Positions 15,466 to 23,497 of a stretch of DNA of 29,912 nt are shown here, one piece after another; the stretch's first letter is position 1, and each line of letters opens with the position of its first letter. The translations under genes were made by a program, and so were the position numbers. Origin of the DNA: an uncultured Dialister sp. (lineage in GTDB: Bacteria; Bacillota; Negativicutes; Veillonellales; Dialisteraceae). The stretch is taken from NCBI GenBank assembly GCA_900547785.1, contig URIB01000016.1, positions 1 through 29,912 on the forward strand, read 5' to 3'. The notes under the pieces are model-generated. The model was given only the letters and a program-made list of their open reading frames with translations. It did not search any database and had not been told where the DNA came from.

Positions 15466-16456
15466 TTGCTACCGTGACCCCGTCTTTCTCATACCACCAT
15501 ATGCCCACACGTTCACCGATTTCCCAACGCTTGACATCATCAAAATACTGGTAAGCGATAACTTCCTGACCGGAATCGTCAAGAATGATAAAAACCTTAT
15601 CAATGGTGCCGTAAAAAATGACATCGTCAATCCTGCCGAAAAGACGGGGCGCCGGGTGATCGGCGGACACATCATGCTCGCCGCAAAGATTCAGCTTTTC
15701 CGGACGGAGAGCGAGCGTCGTATTTCCAAAACGGAAAAAATTACTCTCCCCGATAAATTCGGCAACAAAAGTCGTTTTCGGGTGATGATACATCGTATCG
15801 GGATCATCATCCTGCTGAATGACACCCTCTTTCATCACAACAATGCGGTCGCTCATAGTGAGAGCCTCTTCCTGATCGTGAGTGACGAAAATAAAAGTAA
15901 GACCCAACTCCTCCTGCAAATCTTTCAATTCGATTTGCAGCGTCTTTCTGAGCTGGTAATCAAGAGCCCCCAAAGGCTCGTCCAAAAGAAGCATTTTCGG
16001 ATTATTGACAAGCGCACGGGCGATAGCGACACGCTGCTGCTGGCCGCCCGACATCTGACCGGGATAACGTGTTCTGAGCTTCTCGAGCTGAATCAGCTTC
16101 AGCACCTTTCCGATACGCTCCTCCGCTTCCTCTCTGGCAACGCCTTTCATTTTCAATCCGAAACCGATATTTTCTTCCACCGTCATATGAGGAAACAGTG
16201 CATAATTCTGAAAAACCGTATTCACATTTCTTTTATAAGGCGGGAAAGCGGTGATATCCTGCCCGTCAAGAATGACCTTGCCCGATGTGGGACTCTCCAG
16301 ACCTGCAATGATACGGAGCAAAGTCGTCTTGCCGCAGCCCGAAGGCCCGAGCAACGTCAAAAATTCACCGTCATGAACAGTGAGATTCAGAGGAGGAATA
16401 ATGACATGACCGTCATAGCGTTTCGTAATACTCTCAAGCCGCACCAAATCTTTCAT
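15458..16456 (-). CDS. potA: Polyamine ABC transporter ATP-binding protein PotA
   Basis: A 332-residue ATPase that energises polyamine import. Walker A is GPSGCGKT (37-44), the Q-loop Gln about 83, signature MSGGQQQR (135-142; Met replaces the usual Leu), Walker B LLLDE (156-160) and H-loop His 193. A C-terminal TOBE-type domain follows (about 240-330). I start it at MKDLVRLE (16456) because conservation begins there. The frame is open 24 codons further, but that part is unlike the family. The ribosome-binding site is weak (GAAGAA). It is the first gene of potABCD. Confidence 0.95.
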   Translation of the reverse strand: MKDLVRLESITKRYDGHVIIPPLNLTVHDGEFLTLLGPSGCGKTTLLRIIAGLESPTSGKVILDGQDITAFPPYKRNVNTVFQNYALFPHMTVEENIGFGLKMKGVAREEAEERIGKVLKLIQLEKLRTRYPGQMSGGQQQRVAIARALVNNPKMLLLDEPLGALDYQLRKTLQIELKDLQEELGLTFIFVTHDQEEALTMSDRIVVMKEGVIQQDDDPDTMYHHPKTTFVAEFIGESNFFRFGNTTLALRPEKLNLCGEHDVSADHPAPRLFGRIDDVIFYGTIDKVFIILDDSGQEVIAYQYFDDVKRWEIGERVGIWWYEKDGVTVANE

Positions 16457-16587
16457 TTCTTCTACGCCACGACCTTTCTGCTGAAATGAAAAACAATATG
16501 AAAAAGGAAGCCAACCCAACCCGGTCATACGGCCGGTTATTTATTTTTACGCCGGATTCCATAAAACATGTCATGGAAACGGATAAA

Positions 16588-16604
16588 AATCCCCTTTCGG
16601 GATT
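16588..16604 (-). promoter_or_regulatory. Short leader hairpin upstream of potA (possible attenuator)
   Basis: On the minus strand AATCCC and GGGATT pair around GAAAG and run into five T, inside the roughly 180-base leader between the predicted promoter and potA. The stem is only six pairs, so termination would be weak. Regulation by polyamines or other signals is speculation. Confidence 0.3.
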
Positions 16605-16639
16605 ACCCATTGAATCGGTTTCCTTTACCGTCTGTTTTA

Positions 16640-16668
16640 ATTATACAAGTATTGATATAAAAATTAAA
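16640..16668 (-). promoter_or_regulatory. Candidate promoter of the potABCD operon
   Basis: Minus strand: TTTAAT (16663-16668), a 17-base spacer and a perfect TATAAT (16640-16645). The predicted start is near 16633, about 180 bases before potA. Confidence 0.55.
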
Positions 16669-16753
16669 TGCTTTAGAAAATATTTTTTGTAAAAAGAAAG
16701 AGAAGAAAATAAGAGCAGGAAATACAAAAGAAATACCAAGCGCAAAAACAGAA

Positions 16754-18120
16754 CTAGTGTGAGCAGATACGGAAAAACGGTTTTTACAGAATGGCATTAA
16801 ATACCTGCCTGTCATTCTTGAACGGTCGTAAAAAGCGGTCGGGAGTAGCGTTATAAAAAAGTATGGGGAGAGTGAAGAATCCAGGCAAGAGGTTGGAGAT
16901 ATTAAATGTGTTTTCCTGTGTACGCAAGCATGCCTCTATCGCCTTGCAAGGCTCGGCACTTCCCTCCGCGTGCGAGGGAAGCAAACGACTAAAGAAAAAA
17001 GAAATTATATTTTTTAATATTTAAATACGCTTTTGACGATATCCTATGCCGGATTCTTCGCTAAGAGTCATATGATATTCTTTTCTTTTATTAACATTTC
17101 GGTTCTGCCCGTCGCTCAAGAATGACGGCAGTTGTGTTTTTGTTTTGTCATGACGTTCTGATGCGAATTGAGTACATAAAAGAAAGAATAGAGAGTGTAA
17201 GCTGTCCCCGCTTGTCGGGAAGCAAGCGAACCACTTTTCGAGGAGCGGAGCGACGCTGTAAAAGTGAGTGAGACGCTTTGCCTTTGGCTAAAGTGTCAGC
17301 GGAGCTGACGAAAGGGGCAAGTGTGAGCAGAGCAGTAAAAAGATTTTATACAGAATGGTATTACCTGTTCGCCTGTCATTCTTGAACGAAGTGAAGAATC
17401 TGGCAAAGGATACAGGTATTACATATTCTAACTTGTGTACGCCAACTTGCCCCTATCGCCTCGCAAAGCTCGGAACTTCCCTCCGTGTTCGGGGAAGCTG
17501 GCACTAAGGGAAAAAGAAGTATGGTTTTATAAAAGTATTAATTATTAAATGACTACAAAAAGAAAAGTTCATAAACCGTAAGCTGTTCCCACCGGCTTGA
17601 TAATGAAAGAAAGAATGCAAACCGTAAGCTGTCCCCGGACACGGGGAAAGTGTCAACCGCAGGTTGACGAAAGGGGCAAGTGTGAGCAGATATGAAAAAA
17701 ATTTTTACAGAACCGTATTAATACTTGCCTGTCATTCTTGAACGAAGTGAAGAATCTGGCAAAGGATACTGGTAAATACACTTTTTGCGACTATCCTATG
17801 CCGGATTCTTCGCTAACACGCATTACTCTACTGTTCGGTTCTATTCATTTGCATACTTCCACCGCTCAAGAATGACGGCAGGAGTGCTTTTTGTTTTTCT
17901 ATGATGCTCTGACCTGTATACGCAAACATGCCCCTATCGCCTCGCAAGGCTCGGCACTTCTCTCCGAGAGCGGGGGAAGCAGACATCAAGGAAAAAAGAA
18001 TTATAGTTTTTAATTCTTGATAAATACGTTTCTCTGTTATCCCTTGCCGGATTTTTCGCTGTACGGTACAAATTGTTTTTTCTGCTGTCATTTCGGTTTT
18101 GTTTATTATTCAAAAATGAT
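16754..18120 (+). repeat. Mosaic hairpin-repeat block III (largest)
   Basis: About 1.37 kb with no credible gene, between divergent potA and the feo operon. Modules on the plus strand: D tail (16754), long-loop B (about 16798-16896), A (16915-16982), E (about 17048-17117), long-form D (17195-17333, hairpin GTCAGC/GCTGAC 17295-17309), B (17374-17410), A (17435-17515), D scrap (about 17575-17600), short-form D (17625-17695, hairpin 17652-17668), B (17728-17762), E (about 17800-17882), A (17915-18000) and a degraded E-like tail to 18120. The repeated order D-B-(E)-A shows that the composite unit is duplicated as a whole. Confidence 0.9.
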
Positions 18121-18245
18121 ATAGATTTTTTGTTTGCAGATGATATTGAAAGTTTTGTCTTGTATCCCTTGTGAATTTTTACTGCGCTGCCGGTGATTTT
18201 CATGCGGACAGTTTTTTAGAAATGTTCAGCAAAAGGGAAATGGAT

Positions 18246-18274
18246 TTGACAAAAGGCGGGGTAAAAAATATAAT
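18246..18274 (+). promoter_or_regulatory. Consensus promoter of the feo operon
   Basis: TTGACA (18246-18251), a 17-base spacer and TATAAT (18269-18274) form a perfect sigma-70 consensus promoter. The start of transcription would be near 18281. This rules out ATG codons at 18171 and 18273 as the feoA start, because both lie upstream of or inside the promoter. Confidence 0.92.
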
Positions 18275-18287
18275 GGAAAAGCAATAT

Positions 18288-18306
18288 GATATTGATAATT
18301 ATTTAC
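18288..18306 (+). promoter_or_regulatory. Fur-box-like operator of the feo operon
   Basis: GATATTGATAATTATTTAC matches the classical 19-bp Fur box at 15 positions. It lies just downstream of the predicted transcription start, where bound Fur-Fe(II) would block the polymerase. This fits iron repression of Fe(II) uptake. Which Fur-family regulator binds is inference. Confidence 0.75.
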
Positions 18307-18323
18307 GGTTTGGAGATGAGAAT

Positions 18324-18536
18324 ATGCTGCCTTTGATGGTGGTTCATGAGGGGGAGAAAGTAAGGATACAGGGAATCTCCGGCAAAGACGATATCCGCCA
18401 GCATTTGGCGGAATTGGGATTTGTTGTCGGTGCGGAATTGCTGATTATCAGTAAAGTGGCGGGGAATTTCATTATACAGGTCAAAGGAAGTCGTGTAGCC
18501 ATAGACAGCTCCATGGCTTCTCGTATTTTTATTTGA
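18324..18536 (+). CDS. feoA: Ferrous iron transport protein A (first copy)
   Basis: A 70-residue SH3-like cytoplasmic protein, MLPLMVVHEGEKVRIQ onward, with the family segment LAELGFVVGAELLIIS and a final VKGSRVAID. FeoA proteins associate with FeoB and support Fe(II) uptake. I choose the ATG at 18324: TGGAG lies eight bases upstream, the length is normal for the family, and the consensus promoter at 18246-18274 excludes the earlier ATGs. It is the first gene of feoA-feoA-feoB; the second feoA begins 49 bases after its stop. Confidence 0.9.
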   Translation: MLPLMVVHEGEKVRIQGISGKDDIRQHLAELGFVVGAELLIISKVAGNFIIQVKGSRVAIDSSMASRIFI

Positions 18537-18585
18537 AAAGAAAATTTCCTTGTAAAGACAGGGGATCGCTGAAGGAGGAGAGCGT

Positions 18586-18813
18586 ATGAAAACATTGCAG
18601 GAAATTCCTGTGGGAGGAACGGCCAAAATTATCAAAGTCGGCGGACAGGGGCCGCTCAGACGGCGGATCATGGATATGGGAATGACGAAGGGTGTCAGTG
18701 TCTATGTAAGAAAAGTGGCACCTTTGGGAGATCCGGTGGAAGTGACCGTGAGAGGGTATGAGTTGTCAATCCGGAAAGATGAAGCTGCCGTGATTGAAGT
18801 GGAAGAGCAGTGA
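18586..18813 (+). CDS. feoA: Ferrous iron transport protein A (second copy)
   Basis: A 75-residue FeoA-like SH3 domain: MKTLQEIPVGGTAKIIKVGG, then RRRIMDMGMTKGVSVYV and GDPVEVTVRGYELSIRKDEA. It is clearly diverged from the first copy, so the two are probably not interchangeable. GGAGG about ten bases upstream supports the ATG. The feoB start lies 16 bases after its stop. Tandem feoA genes before feoB occur in several anaerobic Firmicutes. Confidence 0.93.
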   Translation: MKTLQEIPVGGTAKIIKVGGQGPLRRRIMDMGMTKGVSVYVRKVAPLGDPVEVTVRGYELSIRKDEAAVIEVEEQ

Positions 18814-18829
18814 AAGGGGTTGGACAGTT

Positions 18830-20977
18830 TTGATACGTATAGCATTGGCAGGAAATCCGAATTGCGGAAAAACCACCTTGTTTAATGAGCTTACGGGAAG
18901 TTCCCAGTATGTGGGAAATTGGCCGGGCGTGACGGTGGATAAGAAAGATGGAAAATGGAAAGGAAATAAAGAGGTCATTATCCAGGATTTGCCCGGTATT
19001 TATTCTTTGTCACCGTATTCCTTGGAAGAGAAGGTGGCGCGGAATTATCTCGTCAACGAGAAGCCGGACGCCATTTTAAATATCATTGACGGCACCAATC
19101 CGGAACGCAACCTATATTTAACGACTCAGCTGATAGAAGTGGGAATCCCCGTTGTGGTAGCTGTGAATATGATGGATATTCTCAGGAAAACAGGACAAAC
19201 GATCGACATTGAAAAGCTGGGAGAAAAATTGGGCTGCGAAGTGGTGGAAATCTCCGCTCTTTTGGGTGAGGGCTGTCAGGAAGCGGCGGCGAAAGCGGTG
19301 GAAGCGGCGAAAAATCGCCGGGGTATCCATATTCCTGCCGTGTTTACGGGCAGCGTAGAGCATGCCGTCGCCCATATAGAGGAAGCGATTTCTCATCTCG
19401 TGGAGCCGCAGTTCCAGCGGTGGTATGCGATCAAATTATTTGAGCGGGACCGGGAAGCTACGGCGGGTCTTGATCTTGGTGAAGACGTGAAAAACCGGAT
19501 AGAGGCGCATATCAAAGAAGCGGAGAAAGAAATGGATGATGATGCGGAGTCGGTTATTATCAATCAGAGATACGCTTATATTTCGCGGCTTATGGAAGAA
19601 AGGGGCATCCGCGGCGGGGAAATACAGGGGCATACATTGTCGGATAAGATTGACCGGATTGTGACGAACCGTATTTTGGCGCTTCCTATTTTCTTTGCCA
19701 TTATCACACTTATGTATTATATTTCCGTCACCACGTTGGGCGGTTGGATGACGGACTGGACAAATGATGTCTTTTTTGGGGAAATCGTCAATGACGCCGC
19801 CACGGAATTTATGGAAAGCATAGAAGCGCCGGACTGGCTGTCGGGACTTGTGATTGACGGAATCATCGGCGGAGTCGGAACGGTTCTCGGTTTCGTCCCC
19901 CAGATTCTTCTGATTTTCTTCTTCATGTCCCTTTTGGAAGACTCCGGCTATATGGCGCGGGTTGCCTTCATTATGGACCGCATTTTCCGTAAATTCGGAC
20001 TGTCGGGAAAATCTTTCATTCCTATAATTATCGGTATGGGTTGCAGCGTTCCTGCCATTATGGCGACACGGACGATAGAAAATATACGGGACCGGCGGAT
20101 GACGATACTGCTCTGTTCGTTCATTCCCTGCTCCGCGAAGGCTGTCATTATTTCTATGGTGACTGCCACCTTCTTCCCCGACTCCGTACTTATGGCACCG
20201 TCCATGTACTTCCTCGGTATTGCCGTCATCGTATTCGGTGGTATTGCGTTAAAGAAAACGAATTTCTTTGCCGGTGATCCCGCACCGTTCATCATGGAAC
20301 TTCCGGCATACCACATTCCTTCCATGAAGGGCGTGCTGCTCCACATGTGGGAACGGGCAAGAGCCTTCATTATCAAAGCGGGTACCATTATTTTCGTCAT
20401 CTGCGTTATTATCTGGTTCTTTTCCAGCTTCGGTGCAGGTCTTGAAATGGTGGAAGATGTGGAAGATTCATTCCTTGCCGCTTTCGGACATATGGTTTCC
20501 TTTATCTTTGCTCCTCTCGGACTGGGTGACTGGAAAGGAGCGGTGGCCGTTATTTCTGCGGAAATGGCAAAAGAAGGCGCCATCGGTACACTTGCTGTTT
20601 TGAACGGCGTTGCTGAAGAAGCGGAAGATGCGGCTGTCATGGCGGGTATTGCCAGTATGTTCACACCGATAGCCGCTTTCTCTTACATGATTCTCAACCT
20701 GTTTGATCCGCCCTGCATCGTAGCGATATCCACCATTTGGCGTGAAATGGGAAGCAGAAAATGGGCCGTTTTTGCCATCACATTCCAGATTATTCTCGGA
20801 TACTCCATGGCACTCGTTGCGTATAATTTAGGAAACTGGCTGATTTACGGAGCGCCTTTCGGGGCGGGACAGGGCGTGGCGATAGCGCTGTGTCTGATGG
20901 CCGCCTATTTCATTCTCCGTCCGGCTCCGAAAGAAAAAGAGATAGAACTTCCGGGACATATGGAAACGGAAAGATAA
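18830..20977 (+). CDS. feoB: Ferrous iron transporter FeoB
   Basis: A large inner-membrane Fe(II) transporter with an N-terminal G domain. G1 is GNPNCGKT (8-15), G3 DLPG (53-56) and G4 NMMD (113-116). After a cytoplasmic helical region, about eight membrane helices follow, with Gate motifs that include the conserved GMGCSVPAIMATRTI. No ATG suits the start. I choose TTG at 18830, giving MIRIALAGN, because GAAAGGGG lies about ten bases upstream and the family begins close to the P-loop. A TTG at 18794 would overlap feoA. The resulting 715 residues are normal. It shares the feo promoter and Fur-like box. Confidence 0.95.
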   Translation: MIRIALAGNPNCGKTTLFNELTGSSQYVGNWPGVTVDKKDGKWKGNKEVIIQDLPGIYSLSPYSLEEKVARNYLVNEKPDAILNIIDGTNPERNLYLTTQLIEVGIPVVVAVNMMDILRKTGQTIDIEKLGEKLGCEVVEISALLGEGCQEAAAKAVEAAKNRRGIHIPAVFTGSVEHAVAHIEEAISHLVEPQFQRWYAIKLFERDREATAGLDLGEDVKNRIEAHIKEAEKEMDDDAESVIINQRYAYISRLMEERGIRGGEIQGHTLSDKIDRIVTNRILALPIFFAIITLMYYISVTTLGGWMTDWTNDVFFGEIVNDAATEFMESIEAPDWLSGLVIDGIIGGVGTVLGFVPQILLIFFFMSLLEDSGYMARVAFIMDRIFRKFGLSGKSFIPIIIGMGCSVPAIMATRTIENIRDRRMTILLCSFIPCSAKAVIISMVTATFFPDSVLMAPSMYFLGIAVIVFGGIALKKTNFFAGDPAPFIMELPAYHIPSMKGVLLHMWERARAFIIKAGTIIFVICVIIWFFSSFGAGLEMVEDVEDSFLAAFGHMVSFIFAPLGLGDWKGAVAVISAEMAKEGAIGTLAVLNGVAEEAEDAAVMAGIASMFTPIAAFSYMILNLFDPPCIVAISTIWREMGSRKWAVFAITFQIILGYSMALVAYNLGNWLIYGAPFGAGQGVAIALCLMAAYFILRPAPKEKEIELPGHMETER

Positions 20978-21007
20978 AAAAACGGGTGCAATAAGAAAGG
21001 AAATTTA

Positions 21008-21202
21008 ATGAATACCATATCTTATCTGGTCGCTGTCGTAGTGGGAGTTCTGTTTGTACTGGCGCTCCGGTATGCTTGGAAGATGATGCTTGGAAGCGCC
21101 GGCTGCGGCTGTCACGGCGGTGATTCCTGTTCATCCTGCCGGCAGGGAGCGTGTCACTGCTCCGGCTGCCAAGGGCATGACTGCGGAAGCGGCAAGAAAT
21201 AA
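21008..21202 (+). CDS. FeoB-associated Cys-rich membrane protein
   Basis: A 64-residue protein with one N-terminal membrane helix (about 5-25) and a short tail holding eight cysteines (33, 35, 41, 44, 49, 51, 54, 59) among Gly, His and Ser. This is the layout of the small FeoB-associated Cys-rich proteins found after feoB in Firmicutes. It may replace FeoC or handle Fe(II) or redox at the membrane; the function is not established. GAAAGGA precedes the ATG; the gene lies 30 bases after feoB and closes the operon. Confidence 0.88.
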   Translation: MNTISYLVAVVVGVLFVLALRYAWKMMLGSAGCGCHGGDSCSSCRQGACHCSGCQGHDCGSGKK

Positions 21203-21227
21203 AAAATAAAATACGATACCGATACAA

Positions 21228-21275
21228 AACGAAAAGGCTCCTTTTCTCTGTCAAAGAGAGAGGAGCCTTTTCGTT
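21228..21275. terminator. Bidirectional terminator between the feo operon and yitT
   Basis: A 14-bp perfect stem, AACGAAAAGGCTCC (21228-21241) with GGAGCCTTTTCGTT (21262-21275), plus an inner TCTCT/AGAGA helix. It serves the convergent feo and YitT units. Confidence 0.93.
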
Positions 21276-21290
21276 GTCTGCATATAAAAC

Positions 21291-22283
21291 CTATTTGTTT
21301 CTGCAATGGGCCGATTCCTGTTCCATTTCCCAAGTCCAGGAACGGGTAGGAATCATTTCCCCGTTTTCGTCCAACGCATAACGGGTGGAACTCGGGAGTT
21401 TCGTCATCAAGGGGCTTGTGAATCCCCGGCCGATAACGTCCGTCGTATTCATAATGAAAAGAAAGGCATGGGGATCGATAAGCTCTATGTAACGACGGAG
21501 TTTTGTGATTTCCCGTAAATTGACGATGGCAAAAACAATTTTTTTATCCTGCCCGCTGAATGCGCCTTGTCCGTATAAAAGAGTCGCTCCGTGGTGGATA
21601 TTTCTGAGAATCGTATCCGCCACTTCCAGCGGTTTATCCGATACGATAAACGCCGCTTTTCTCTGGGCAAAACCGATGACGATACGGGAAGAAACGGTGG
21701 CATTGATGTACATGCAGATTAAAGTGCAAATAGCGGGTTCAAGGGTGAAAATCCAGGCGCTGGACATGATGATAATGAAATTGAGGGCGAAAACGACATA
21801 GCCGATTTCCAAATTCCAGCACTTTTTGATGATGGCGCCGATCACGTCAAGACCGCCCGTGCTGGAATTGTAGCGGTACAAAATTCCCATGGCGACGCCG
21901 ATAATGACACCGGCGGATAAAGCGGACGTGAGCGGATCCTTGACCACTGTCCATTCCGACATGAAAGCGGTGAGATCGATGAAAACGGAGAGAATAAACG
22001 TGCCGAAAATGCTGATGACCGTATAAAACCGTCCCATATATTTCAAAGCGAGAAATAAAATAGGAAGATTCATAACGATATTGGTGATACCGATAGGAAG
22101 ATCGAGCAGGTAATGCAAAATCATCGCTATGCCGGTCAGACCGCCGGCGAGAAAATGGTGAGGCACGAGAAATAAATTGAGCCCCACCGCATAAATGAAA
22201 GATCCGGCAACGGTGATTGCCAGAGTAAAAAGAAAACGCCGCAGAAAGAGAGGATCTTTGCAGCGGTTGATGATATAGTCCAA
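21291..22283 (-). CDS. YitT family membrane protein (DUF161/DUF2179)
   Basis: About 330 residues with five to six N-terminal membrane helices (FLFTLAITVAGSFIYAVGLNLFLVPHHFLAGGLTGIAMIL, seen as separate hydrophobic segments), followed by a soluble C-terminal DUF2179 domain (about 215-320, DKKIVFAIVNLREITKLRRYI and DPHAFLFIMNTTDVIGRGF). The family is widespread in Firmicutes and its transported substrate is not known. The start is probably TTG at 22283, because a perfect AAGGAGG lies eight bases upstream. An ATG at 22304 has no clear ribosome-binding site. It converges with the feo operon. Confidence 0.88.
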   Translation of the reverse strand: MDYIINRCKDPLFLRRFLFTLAITVAGSFIYAVGLNLFLVPHHFLAGGLTGIAMILHYLLDLPIGITNIVMNLPILFLALKYMGRFYTVISIFGTFILSVFIDLTAFMSEWTVVKDPLTSALSAGVIIGVAMGILYRYNSSTGGLDVIGAIIKKCWNLEIGYVVFALNFIIIMSSAWIFTLEPAICTLICMYINATVSSRIVIGFAQRKAAFIVSDKPLEVADTILRNIHHGATLLYGQGAFSGQDKKIVFAIVNLREITKLRRYIELIDPHAFLFIMNTTDVIGRGFTSPLMTKLPSSTRYALDENGEMIPTRSWTWEMEQESAHCRNK

Positions 22284-22390
22284 CGAAATGGCCTCCTTGT
22301 CCATGATGACGGTTCCGTAAACCGATTTGATTTCTTTTGCCCATTATAGCAGGTATGGGAGCGGAAAGACAGGGAGATTTTTCCGGTGAA

Positions 22391-22428
22391 AATAAAAGAC
22401 TCCGCCGTTCAAAGCGGAGTCTTTTATT
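22391..22428 (-). terminator. Terminator of the radical SAM gene
   Basis: AATAAAAGACTCCGC (22391-22405) pairs perfectly with GCGGAGTCTTTTATT (22414-22428). It overlaps the stop codon of the minus-strand gene at 22427. Confidence 0.92.
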
Positions 22429-23338
22429 ATTTCGTGAAATCGTGATTGTAAATATCCCAGTTTTTCATCTGTTTCAGATGATGAATGCTTCTGTCGATAT
22501 CGCTCAGCAGCTGCTCTTTATCGCGGGGAAGAGTGGCTGCAAGTCGGATATAATTGGAAACGTGATTGCTCCGGAAAATCATATGCTCGCTTTCCGGCAA
22601 ATCCACATGCTCCATGATGAGCTTCAGTTCTTCCATCAGTTGGGCCGGTGTGAGCGGGTGGAACTCGCCCCGTTCAAACTGCTCTTTCAATTCACTGCCC
22701 CGGTAGAGCATGAGCGAGAGCGCAGACAGCATGGTCGGCTTGATTTCATTGATGGCATGGGCGGTCGCCAGAGCATGGCGGGTGCTTCCCTCTTTTCCCG
22801 CAATGCCGAGAATGATCATGATAGAAAGCTGCATACCTGCAGAAATGACACGCTGACCCACTTCGATGGACTGTTTGTCATTGACCCCTTTCCGTATATC
22901 TTTGAGTGTCCGGGCATCTCCGCTTTCCATACCGTAATATAAAAGCGTCAAGCCTGCTTTACGAAGCTCCGTCAATTCTTCCACGGATTTTCCGAGAATA
23001 TCTCTCGGGGCGGAGTAAGACGACACACGCTCCAGATGGGGGAAATATTTCTTCAAAACGGATAAAATCTTGAGCAGTCGTTCCGTGGGAAGAACGAGAG
23101 CATCGCCGTCAGCAAGAAATACACGGCGCACACTCTCGGCATCCGTGGAATACGCCATGGCAATCTGCCGCATGATTTGCTCATCTGAAAGCTTTTCAAA
23201 TTTCACGCCTCTGTACATATTGCAATAGGTGCAGCTGTTGTGCGCGCACCCGCGGGTGACACGGAGAATAAAACTTTCCGCTTCACTGGGGGGACGGAAA
23301 ACGGGTGTGTCATAATCATCAAAAAACATACCGTACAT
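22427..23338 (-). CDS. Radical SAM protein of unknown substrate
   Basis: A 303-residue enzyme with a 4Fe-4S radical SAM site formed by Cys 31, Cys 36 and Cys 39 in GCAHNSCTYCNMYRG. The spacing is Cx4CxxC rather than the textbook Cx3CxxC. Downstream, FLADGDALVLP matches the GD-type motif after beta-2, and YYGMESGD resembles the GxES motif of Elp3/HemN-like proteins. There is no extra C-terminal Fe-S cluster and no B12-binding domain. It stands alone between YitT and ispE, so the context gives no substrate. The start is MYGMFFDDYD, with AAGAAGGAAT upstream. Confidence 0.88.
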   Translation of the reverse strand: MYGMFFDDYDTPVFRPPSEAESFILRVTRGCAHNSCTYCNMYRGVKFEKLSDEQIMRQIAMAYSTDAESVRRVFLADGDALVLPTERLLKILSVLKKYFPHLERVSSYSAPRDILGKSVEELTELRKAGLTLLYYGMESGDARTLKDIRKGVNDKQSIEVGQRVISAGMQLSIMIILGIAGKEGSTRHALATAHAINEIKPTMLSALSLMLYRGSELKEQFERGEFHPLTPAQLMEELKLIMEHVDLPESEHMIFRSNHVSNYIRLAATLPRDKEQLLSDIDRSIHHLKQMKNWDIYNHDFTK

Positions 23339-23389
23339 ACAAATTCCTTCTTTCCTTATTTTTTACATCGAAAATATTCGTTCAACTAA

Positions 23390-23418
23390 AGTATACTGTA
23401 AACGGTACAAAATGACAA
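23390..23418 (-). promoter_or_regulatory. Promoter of the radical SAM gene
   Basis: Minus strand: TTGTCA (23413-23418), 17-base spacer, TATACT (23390-23395). The predicted leader is about 45 bases. The same divergent gap holds a TATAAT at 23465-23470 for ispE on the plus strand, without a good -35. Confidence 0.7.
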
Positions 23419-23497
23419 CTAAAATATTCGATATAAAAGGAACCGGTTCGGAGAGACGGAATGATATAATAAAAGAAATAGCAATTTGAGGATAAAA

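Noticed and set aside
15359..16489. A 376-codon open frame on the plus strand opposite potA
   Set aside because: It is antisense to the clearly conserved potA and potB, with no ribosome-binding site and no recognisable domain; a frame shadow.
16754..18120. CRISPR array
   Set aside because: The repeats are long, unequal, imperfect and modular with no regular spacers, and no cas gene is present.
18171..18323. Longer feoA starting at 18171 or 18273
   Set aside because: The consensus promoter at 18246-18274 lies downstream of or across these codons, and the extra residues are unlike FeoA.
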